From positions 2,046,001 to 2,110,000 of the forward strand of contig JANFAH010000005.1 in the NCBI GenBank assembly GCA_024663395.1: DNA of 64,000 nt, given 5' to 3'. Numbering within the stretch: position 1 is the stretch's first letter; the number at the start of each line of letters is the position of its first letter. The position numbers and the translations under genes were made by a program. The stretch comes from Pisolithus tinctorius (taxonomy: Eukaryota > Basidiomycota > Agaricomycetes > Boletales > Pisolithaceae). The notes beneath the pieces are model-generated. The model was not told the DNA's origin, ran no database searches, and saw nothing but the letters and a program-made list of their open reading frames with translations. Of the stretch, positions 51,817-61,287 are shown piece by piece.

Positions 51817-53353
51817 TCAATAGCGGCCACAGTTGATGAGGGTCAGTTGCAGTCCTTCATCTACATACCTGCTCAATCGTGCCTCCAGCATGCTGATCAT
51901 TTCTTCCCGCCTATCACCTTCACCTTCGTCGTCTGCAAATTCTCCAGGCCGCTCCAGCTGCAGTGTGAAGTGTCTCAGCCGAGGCTCAGACTGACATCGC
52001 GAGGCCACGAGAGCCACAACTGCATCGATGTGCACAACATCAGAACAACAGAGACGCAGTGCTTCGAGGGATGGACATATAGGCTGGTGGTGTACCTTGT
52101 CACCCAGATCTCCCCCGGAAGACTGGGCATCCACAATGGTGAGCGTAGCCACAAGATTGTGATTCAGTCCCCGTGAGCTGGGAGTGTACTGCAGGGATTT
52201 CAGATTTGGGAGTTGTGAGAGACAAGCAGACAGCTTAACGCCTGGGATGTCTATGGAGGAGAAAGTCACACTCTCAACCGTCTCTGCCGCTCGGCTGAGC
52301 ATCTGGAGGTAGCGAGTTCCAAAGGAGCCCCTTTCGAGGCTGGTGTTGCTGATATCAAAGGATTGCAACTTGGGAAGGTGAAGGGCGCCGAAGAACCGCT
52401 TAACATAAGGTGCCCATACATAGATTGTTACTTCGAGTGTATTCAAATGGGGGAGTGTGACACTAGTAACAGAGAAATCATCATCCAAGGGCCACCCTAA
52501 GGCGAGGGAGCACGTCCTCAGATTCGGGCACTGAGCAAGAACGGGCAGGTAATCGCTATGGACGTGTTCGAAGTCTTCGAAAAAATCACATAGGAGATTA
52601 AGCTTGGTCAACTGCGCCCATGGTACTTGAAAGTTGCGCATATCCAGATCGTACCATGTTAGGCACAGACTCCGTAGACCTGGTGCAGATCGCAAGACAA
52701 GCGGCGACATAACATTGTGCTCATTTGCACTGAAGTTGGAGGAACCACGAAGGCTGAGATATTCAAGGGACTCTAAGGAACCTTGAGTGAATGATAGCAA
52801 GTGGCAGATAAATTGGGCAGGAAAGCACAGTGACAGCTTTTTGATGCGGGAGCTTGCCTTGAGGATCTCCCGATCGAAAAGTTCAAGGGCCGATAAGGGG
52901 ACTGGCATATCCCGGACCGCAGAGCAAAGATATAAGTATACCGGAAGAGGCTGTGAGCGCGAGAGCCATAGCCGTACAGACATGACCATGGACTGTATCG
53001 ATCTATCCCAGTTCGATGGATGGACCGGGTAGCCAATGATAACCTCGAATCTCGTCCAAAGGCAAGGCAACGCAAAGGAAAGCTTCCGCCACGAGCGACA
53101 GACCTGGGATAGAGACAACGGGGCTTCCAGATTCTTGCCAACGCGAGGATAATAACCCAATTCGTGAACGCAATGTTCAAAAACATTTGCCATGACATCA
53201 GTTGACATGCAGCAAATGGGAGACAATGAGGACATGTCCTGAGTTCCACCACCAGTAGCTGGGGAGGCACCTGTTGAAGGGTGGAGCAAGTCCGGAACCT
53301 ACAAGCAATCAGAGGAAGCTTTACATCATAATTGTACTGCTCCCCACCTGCAT
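51817..53353 (-). CDS. F-box protein
   Basis: Main exon 53298-51817 (stop at 51817) encodes ~490 aa. An F-box-like region lies near residues 28-80: 'VMANVFEHC' then 'PLSLSQVCRSWRKL' and 'LPCLWTRFEV', the usual '.S.VC..WR..A...P.LW' pattern. The rest holds leucine-rich, irregularly repeating strands typical of Agaricomycete F-box/LRR-like proteins ('LRSLCLTWYDL', 'LTKLNLLCDF', 'LNTLEVTIY'). Such proteins recruit substrates to SCF ubiquitin ligases through Skp1. I propose a 6-nt first exon (ATGCAG, 53353-53348) and a 49-bp intron; otherwise translation starts at the in-frame ATG ~18 codons into the main exon. It is undamaged, with normal CpG, and is the first intact host gene next to the transposon block. 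Substrate unknown. Confidence 0.78.
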
Positions 53354-53738
53354 GGTTCGTGAACTTGAATATTCCCAATTCCTAACCCAAGTTGCGTAGA
53401 AACTGCGTGTCTAATGCCTGTGAGCAGGCAAGTTTGCGAAGGCCTATAAGTTATCGTTCGAAGATTCTGACGGCGAGTAGGATGCTCGTAGAGGGGGGAA
53501 GCGGACTCAGACAGCCCTTTATAGGGGCTTGACAAACAACAGTAAATAGGCCTTCTGTTTAGGGGCTCTACTTTTCAGAACTGCCAGATAAACAGACGCA
53601 ACGATTATCGCGCTTGCACGATAATTAAATATTCCTCTGAGTACGACAGGATAACTACAGTCATCAGTCATCGAATTTACAAACGGCGAAGAAACTCTGT
53701 CCATATAACGGTGAGCGTGGAAATGGAAAACCATGAAG
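53354..53738. other. Intergenic region between KU70 and the F-box gene
   Basis: About 385 bp between two genes on the same strand. It should hold the KU70 3' end and the F-box promoter. No clear motif or further ORF. Confidence 0.5.
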
Positions 53739-56691
53739 TTATGAACGCTTCGCGAGGTACTCTTCGACACGCGCCACCAATTCCGCCTTCCTCCCTGATG
53801 AAGACTGTCCTTTTTTCCTAAGGAAGTCCTGAGAATTTGATGGTAAGAAATCAATAGAACTAAAGATCCAAGGCAGTGATCACAAACCTTGAGTTGGTCC
53901 GCTCGGAGCTACATCGGTTGGCATCAAGGCACGTGGTAACAATATCACTAGCTTCAACTTACCCTGTCTAACTGGCCCAACTCGTGTTTGCTCCGGAGCT
54001 CAGCTTCGTCAACAGTGATATCCTATGAGTTCCCTCAGTAACGTCTATGAGAGAGCAAGCAGGAGTTCACTCTTACCGCCTTCCGTTTGACTCCAGGTGT
54101 TGCAAAAACATTGTTGAAATTTTCATCTTTTACCAGCGCCTTTTTCCACTCCTTCATCAACGATCCCGCTCGCTGAGCCACGGGTCAGTGCTTGGAGCGC
54201 ATTTCACTTACAAGAATACGCACCCTATGAATAATGTCATACTTTGGTCGAGTCAAATCTTCAAATGCTTCATTATCGAACTCCTCTCGGAAGGCGACTG
54301 CCTGAAGTTGGGCATTGTGATATGCCAGTGCTTCAAAAGTCGGATTGCTAATTACGATGCAAGTACCACAGCAACGACAAACTTACAAGGGTTCGGATAA
54401 GAATCGGGAGGGTATGTTCCGTTCTTGAGGGACAATTTATCTATCCAAGGTTTCGCCGCCTCTTTGGCCATTTCCGAGACTGCCATAGAAAAGATGACAT
54501 TCTGGAAGCTATCAAAGTAGTAGACGATCACACCTCTCAGTTGTTCCTCAATGGGGGCCGCTCGAATATCATCCGCGAATGGCAAGACGATGAGATGGAA
54601 ACCACCAGGTTCACACCATCCACCTTCTTCTACCTTCTCCGCCTGGTGTCACGCATTTCGGATTAGGTCGCAACAAAAGGTACGCTGTGAGGCTATTACC
54701 TGTGGTAGCAAAGCACAAAAGACCGGGCTTGAGTTACGCCGAACCAGGGCACGGACCAGCCCTATTTTCCTTTTATCAAGCATCTTCTGAAGGAGAGCAC
54801 TGAACGTCCGCTTGCTCCCAGAGTATTTCTGTGCGAGAAATAAAGACTCAGAAATCAGGTTCATGGTGTAAGCCTCACTAGCTCATCTGGATAGATGAAG
54901 ACTGAGTGCTTGACGTTATCTTCGAAAGCTAGTTCTCGCTTATCCTTGAACCCTAGGAGCTTGATCCCTACAGAGAACACGTACGGCTGCATGAACAAGA
55001 ATTTGAGAAGCTGCACATACCAGGCTCAAGTCCGAGCGTGCGGAATGATTGAACCTCTTCTGCAGTGTAGAACGGCTGACGAGGGTGAGTAAAGGTAAAC
55101 CAACAAAAAGAGAGAAGGATCACCCTTTGACCACGTTTGACTACTCGTGACGGTCCAAGTCCCATTTCGTCATCTTCTTCTGGACCAAGTTGCATGCCAA
55201 ACAGAATTTTGTTCCGACTAACTTCCGTTTCTTTCTCCTGTCGAGTTGCGATAATCAGATGCCAAGCACACATTAGAATATGGGGTTTAACCGCACCTCA
55301 TCGACGTAGGCTGTCCGACTACTCGCTACTTCCATCTTGTCACCTAAATCAAGGAAGTACAAGTACGATCCCTTTCTCTGTTCTGTCACCAATCCATACC
55401 TGGCAAGCCAAGTCAGTGACAGTTGAATCAATGTTTAACGCGTGCAATACGAACCCCTTCACACCAATGGTGAAGCCTTTCCCAAGCTCGAAAGGAATGC
55501 TGAAAATGGCACGCTTAGGCTGCTCATGGAAACGCATCTGATCGAGGAGGTCGTCTATCCTAGTGATTGATATTGAATCGGGCAGTATGCCAGAAACCTC
55601 AGGTTCTTCGTCCCCAAGCACGTTGGAAGGAAGGACCGACTGGGGCGTGCATATACCCCTCGGTTGGTCAAATAATCAAGAGTGGATGAACGTCATGACA
55701 TACCGAGTAGAACTTGGTAACGTCAAAAGGTTTCTCAGTAGTAGATATGAAAAACGGTTCTATCTGACATCCTGACTGCATGAGATCCTGTCGGAAGTGT
55801 TAGTCATGTGTCCCGTTATCAAACGTTCCATTACTCACGATGAGCGTTGTCCTCGCCGACGTCAACATTTTGGTACTGGCAGGACTTGGGTTGTCATCGT
55901 CAGTAATGAGGAAAACGCGTTTAGACGCCGTCTTTGGTGCGCTAGTTGAGCGGAATAAGTACAGTGCTTCGCGGAGACAACAAGTGTTATAATTTACTTG
56001 TCGCGCAACACCCAGTTACAACTCGTGAATACGTCTCCCATCGGCATTTTGGTTCCTGGGAGAGGAGGGAATGTCTTCCCCAAGTGCTCAGGGTCTTCCC
56101 GAGCGTCTGCACATGGAGGATTTAGCGGAAACATGACGTCGAAGTCACCGAAAGCGGCTGTACCTACCATCAATCACACGTATTAGCTCTTGTATCGACT
56201 CCACACTGATGGGTGCCAAGTTCTGGTACAAAAATGTACCCTTCTTAATCTCAGAAGTGCGATCGTTCGACTCATTCCGGCGCGACTAGCGGAACGGAAC
56301 AGGGTAGGTCATCAACTCAGGCTGAGTCCTGTTTGTCGCAAAGACGTTTCTTACAGTATTGTAGAGCAGTACCCCAACCCAATCGTTCGGACCCGAAACG
56401 GTTTTCTTCTTCTGCACTTGCATCGCAGCGTCGAGCGCGGTCAGGAGGTGAGACGTTTTCACGTCTTCGTAGACAGCATCGTCTCGGAGCTCTTGCATAG
56501 ATTGTGAGCAGTCTATGCAGAACAAGATGACATCGCGTCTCCCTTCAAAAAACTACAAAACATTACAGCGCGTGGAAAGTCAGTCAGTTACAAACACCGT
56601 CCAGGAAGTTCTGTGGCATTATGCATACGGAGGTATCCTGCAATTCTTCCTCTCCTTCCTCCTCTGTGACGTTCCAATCGTCGAATGGCAT
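53739..56691 (-). CDS. KU70: Ku70, DNA end-binding subunit for non-homologous end joining
   Basis: Multi-exon minus-strand gene; ATG 56691, TAA 53741-53739. Early exons placed: 56691-56629, 56552-56355, 56285-56168, 56106-55998, with short GT-AG introns. An acidic N-terminus leads into the von Willebrand-like domain ('ILFCIDCSQSMQEL'). The linker reads 'TFLYQNLAPISVESIQEL' and 'FLITDDDNP'. The Ku core/beta-barrel has 'RIDDLLDQMRFHEQPKRA', 'GFTIGVKGF' and 'LPFADDIR' (~54575). The last exon codes for a C-terminal SAP domain ('GRKAELVARVEEYL'). Ku70 pairs with Ku80, encircles DNA ends and recruits ligase IV; it also protects telomeres. All exons examined are free of stops, so the gene looks functional. 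Exact junctions of the middle exons were not all resolved. Confidence 0.93.
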
Positions 56692-57331
56692 GGTTCCCAA
56701 AGTTGAGTGGATGGGTTGGTTGAAATGTGTTGGACGTTGAGTCAATACTGCGAGTCAGGAGGTGTGGAGTCCGAAGACGCGGACGCGAGTCGTCACGAGG
56801 TCACACAGTAACCCCTATATAATCCGCATCCCGTGACTCGCTCAGAGGCTGCAGTACTGCACACACACATATGCGCAGTGGCCAGCGTGCAATTTCTGAC
56901 ATCCATTTCCAGGGTTTTCCTACTACAGAAACATGTCCTTTTGATAAATACGTGTTGTCGATGTGACCCGTGCAGTCATTTTGGCTAGAAATCTACTGAT
57001 ACTGACTGACATCACACACTCCTACAGGCAATTGTCGTGTAACCTGTGTCCCCCGTGGCGCGATCCTAGATAGAATACGACAAGTCGTCGTCATCGGCCA
57101 AGGATTTGCATTTGCACCTCCACGTACTGGGGCCGGTCACAAATATTCGATTGACATACCGAGCGCGAACTACGCATGCGCTGCAACCCTTGCAGGGGAA
57201 ATAGGGAGGGACTAAACTTCTTGCCTCAGTTTTTAGTGTGCGCCCGTAGTACATACCTTTTTTTTTCGAACATGAAGGTGCCGCTGAGGAGGGAATAGGC
57301 CCGAGACTCAAGAAGATATCTTGTCGGCCCT
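56692..57331. other. KU70 upstream region
   Basis: About 640 bp without a convincing gene. It contains 'CTATATAA' near 56816 and normal CpG content. Short ORFs are present but show no conserved pattern. Confidence 0.5.
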
Positions 57332-57333
57332 AG

Positions 57334-57361
57334 TTTATTTTATTTTATTTTATTTTATTTT
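57334..57361. repeat. Microsatellite (TTTTA)n
   Basis: Five to six tandem copies of a TTTTA unit, ending before TGTTTCG. Confidence 0.85.
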
Positions 57362-57528
57362 GTTTCGATGCCAGTTCGACCGTGCTGGCGGAGTTATGTA
57401 AGGTGGCATTCAACGACAATGATTATCTCGAGGCTGGACACGTCGAATAACAGCGAACGGTCGTCAGCCTGACGCCAACCATGCCATAGAAGGTCGGTGG
57501 CTGAGGAAGAATGCGTTTGAACACCAGG

Positions 57529-58222
57529 TTACTTACACAAAGAACTGGCATGCACGGACGCCGGTCACCTTTACGACTCCAATTCAAACTGTAGGGCTGC
57601 CACGCAGTGCGGGAGAAAGGACGGGAACCTTCGTGTGTTCGCAATCTAGGAGAGCCTATGATCTGGCCAACGGCAGCACTTGTTGGGGAAACGGCGTGAG
57701 GCACCCCCCGGTGACCTCCCCCTGAGAACGAGACGAGAATATGAAGGTGCGATAATCAATCCCCGGATAAGCGATGCTGAAATGTTATATACTTACATAA
57801 AGAACAGGCAAGAACGAACGCAAGTCAATTCAAACTAACTCACTGAGTGAGGGACGCCGCGCGGCACAAGAGAAGGGAATCTCCGTTCGCTGTCTATGAT
57901 CCCGAGGCCATGGCCTGGCCGAGGATAGCACGCAACGAGGCCCTCCGGTGACCTTCCCCAAGATCGAGACGAAAATATGCAGGTGCGATAACCAATCTCC
58001 GGATAGGCGATGCTGAAATGTTACTTACACGAAGCGCAGGCGAGCACGGACGCAAGTCAATTAAAACCGACTCACTGAGGGACGCCACACGGCGCAAGAA
58101 AAAGGATCGTTTGCACTCTACGATCCAGAGACTATGACTTGGTCAAGGACAGCGTACAGGAGGTCTCTGTGAACACAGAATATGCGAGTGGCGATAATCA
58201 ATCCACGAATACGCCGATAGGC
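57529..58222. repeat. Three diverged tandem repeats of about 230-260 bp
   Basis: Units start at ~57529, ~57788 and ~58021 with 'ATACTTACAYRAAGMRCAGGC'-like sequence. Each then shows 'GCAAGTCAATT', 'ACTCACTGAG', 'GGGACGCC', 'GATCTGGCC/GGCCTGGCC/GACTTGGTC', 'GGTGACCT', and 'GTGCGATAATCAATC'. The pattern recurs in order in all three. No ORF is shared, so the repeats look non-coding. Function unknown. Confidence 0.75.
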
Positions 58223-59667
58223 CAAAAGCGTTATCGATCCTTGCCGTCAGCCACGTACAGCAACCAGCTTCGCAATACAATTATGTTACGGGCATAGTGA
58301 AGACCCTTGATTTTGTGATCGCAACAGCCCTTTGCTACTGCTGGCTGGCTGGACGCTCTCAACCGGTCTCGTACCTTGTTCTCGATCACCAGCCAGCTAC
58401 GCATCAAAAGACTGATTGGCGCACTAACCCAACAACGTGGAATGCATCCCCCCTTCAGTTGCCGATGTTGTTGTCGACGCATATCGCTTCCATCACATGA
58501 GGATGGACCCTCAATGCCTCAACCGACGAGTACGGAATCACTCTGCGTTTTGATCACCAATCCGATAACGGGCAACGAGGATAAGGATCACGCTCACCGA
58601 TAATCGATCTATACTCGCCGACCAATTCACTATGCCATCAACCCTCAGATCATGGAAACCCTGGTAGTGGGTCCAGAAGCCCAGCCCGTCGAGTCGAGGT
58701 TTCTCAAGGAGCAAGTCTACTACCCAAAAGCGAGAGCGACGGTCCAGCCAATCCGAAGAAGACCGTAGGAGGCATTGATGCGCATGGTGTCCGGCCGATT
58801 GGTGGGCCATCCGTCCGTAGTTTCGATGCCTACCCCTGCAAGAATACCAACATCGAGACTAGGAGCCACTATCCTGGCTCCTCGTGTGTAATACGACCAC
58901 ATACTGCCACAGCTGCCGTGTTACGAGTCACAATGAACGGCCGAAAGAATAGAAAAAAAGCGGGCGAGTGGTTTATGCTGCTCCTTGGGGTTCCGTCCAA
59001 GCCTGGACTTGCGCAGAGCGCCGAAACGACAGGTCATTAACGCCACTCAATTGCCTCCCACCGTCGCTGCCCTCTTGTTCACATGGCGAACCGCGATCTC
59101 TCCGCGCCCACCGGGTCGCCCGCTCTGCGTATGTGCGCGTCTACGTGGTTGCCAAGGCAGCTTTCCAGGGCGACTTGAACGCCGCTGAGTATTGAATTGC
59201 GGGTCAAGGTCAGCGATTGGTGTCAGCGAATAGCGAGATTCGCATCTGGAGATCCAACGATATGGAAACTTTGGGTGGGAGAGGGCCACACAACCCTGTC
59301 GGGGATCATGGAGTGTCATCATTTCACGTGTCGCCTGTTATGTGGTATGGCCCGGCAACCGTTTGAGAGCTGGTGAGCATGCTTTTCCCATGCGGACTTC
59401 ATTTCCGAAGGCGGTGGGTGGAGCGGAACGTAGTGGTGGCTGTCATGCAGTGACTTAATCGTGTGTTAGGGCATACTAATAGGGCCTAGTTGATGTGATG
59501 TTTCGTCGACATGGGAGGTATCCACTACGAACGATACTACTACACGATGCTTGGCTGCATGAATTGAGAAAAAAGAAACAAGTTTACATGTGAGAAAAGA
59601 GAGAATTAAAGGACATATGCAACTGAAGAACGAGAGAATACATCGTGGGCAACACCGGACATGTTCT
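58223..59667. other. Intergenic region with no recognised gene
   Basis: About 1.4 kb of balanced composition. Several short ORFs on both strands (for example 58538-58810 minus, 59047-59322 minus) overlap each other and show no domain. A small host gene with introns cannot be excluded. Confidence 0.4.
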
Positions 59668-60609
59668 CTAGTTCTGATCCCCCTGACCGTGCTCACTCCT
59701 ACCGTTGACGTTCCCAGAGTCAACTGAGCCCGGGGTGGAAGAGGGCTTGCCATAGGGCTGAGGGAATGGAGCGTATTGTGGGGCCGGCAGAGGCATCTGC
59801 CCATCCGGACGATGGGGATGCATCATGTAAGGGCCATATGCTTGAGGGGCATATGGCAGAAAAGCTGGGTAGAACTGAGCCAGCTGTGCATATCCCTGCT
59901 GTTCGACATCTTGCCCAGGATGGCCGTTGTGTGGCGGAGGGATGGGGGTGATGTAGAACTGGGGGTAGTAGGCAGCAGGTGCCTCGCCCGGTTTCGGAGT
60001 GGGTGGGGCCGGGAATTGCCCGTAGAAACTCGTAGCGTATCCCATAGGGCCAGCCATGTAGGGTGGCATGGGTGGGGACGCCGAGGAGGCAGGCACGCCA
60101 GGTGGGATGGACATGCCAGGTTCTTCGGGCGCGTCGACTTGGTCGACGTTGCTGCCTGCGCGATCTCAATGAGAGTCAGAAAGGAGGGAGAGAGGGAGAG
60201 AGAGAGAGAAGGCTGGAGGTGAGAAGACGAGAGGAGAGGGAGACAAGGAAGGGGAAGACACACCTTTTCCATCGCGCTTCTTGTAGGGGCCCCGTTTCAC
60301 GCCCTTTTTCCTCTCCTTGCGCTGGGAATCGATGCATTCCTCGGCGATTCCATACTTGACGCAACGGAGGCAGGGACGGGCGTCGTCGCACTTCTTGCAG
60401 GCCTTCTGGCAGTTTGTACAAGCGTTCTTCACTTGCCTGCGTTTCGGGCGGGACGGCTGAGGTGGGGCGAGGCCGGGGGTGAAAGGATATACGTGCATTT
60501 GGCTCGAGTATCCACCGACGGGGTGGACGGACATCTGAGGCTGAATGTCTGGTGAGTGGGAGTCATCGCCGCCGTCAGGCGTTTGATTTCCGTCGGCGGA
60601 CTGAGACAT
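59668..60609 (-). CDS. Zn2Cys6 (GAL4-type) transcription factor
   Basis: Exon 1 60609-60264, intron 60263-60156 (108 bp, GT-AG, with a GA/CT microsatellite), exon 2 60155-59668; about 277 aa. Residues ~60-90 carry the binuclear zinc cluster 'ACTNCQKACKKCDDARPCLRC' with a further C, followed by the basic 'KKGVKRGPYKKRD' element. The remaining C-terminal half is Pro/Tyr/Gln-rich (many 'PY' and 'GP' words), typical of an activation region. No fungal-specific middle homology domain is present, so the protein is short. It should be nuclear and bind DNA; targets unknown. Transcribed away from the downstream kinase gene, sharing a ~680-bp upstream region. Confidence 0.88.
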
Positions 60610-61287
60610 GTCGAGCTGCGAGGAGCGAGCTCAGAGATGGGGATGCTGAAAGTGAGATCGAGGAGAACGAGAGAAGGCAATGTTATAATGTAGTAACTGT
60701 ACTTGTACTTGTGCTTGGCGGAAGAAGGGCGAGGTAGTTCACGTGTTGGGAGCCGAAGGCAAGCTGGTCGAAGGATATTAGTAGTTGGAGTTGAGGGGTC
60801 GTCATCCGCGCCGATGCAAGCATATGGGTGGAAGATCACGTCAAAACGACAACGAACAGACAACGAAATGAAAGTTGCTACACACAGACCCGTCGAAAAT
60901 CTACTTTCCTTTCTGTTCTGAGATCTATTCGCTGAGCTGCCAGCGGAGACTGTCGGCGTCGACGGTTGAGAGAGGGCCACACCAGAGACTGGAGTAGTTT
61001 ATCGCACGCGATCTATCAGAGTGATTTAGGCGACTGGTCCGACGTGTCTACGGTTGTATATTCCGACTCTTTTCTTCCCAACGACGTCCACAGCTCCAGA
61101 TCTCCTATGTAGGCGAGGAGGGGGAGGGTTTGAACGCTTAGGAGGAACGATCGTGTGAATGGCCAAACACACACAAACAACTCCTCCCCGCCAGACCTGC
61201 ACCCGCCGGCGACGACGACGAGAGCCAAGCACAGTGGAACCCTTTTTTCTGTCTTTCTCTGGTAGTACTTAATAGCTCGGCAGTCGA
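60610..61287. promoter_or_regulatory. Shared divergent upstream region of the transcription factor and kinase genes
   Basis: 678 bp between two start codons pointing apart. It contains a CACGTG E-box at about 60738 and purine-rich stretches. Overlapping short ORFs here show no conserved pattern. Confidence 0.5.

Noticed and set aside
56190..56507. Plus-strand ORF over KU70 exons
   Set aside because: The minus strand gives recognisable Ku70 sequence with introns; this is its shadow.
55998..59660. Search for tRNA or rRNA genes in the right flank
   Set aside because: No cloverleaf-compatible stretch with A and B box spacing was found by eye; a covariance search would be needed to exclude one.
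59720..60272. Alternative frames over the Zn2Cys6 gene
   Set aside because: The spliced frame joins the zinc cluster to a clean Pro/Tyr-rich exon; other frames are shadows.
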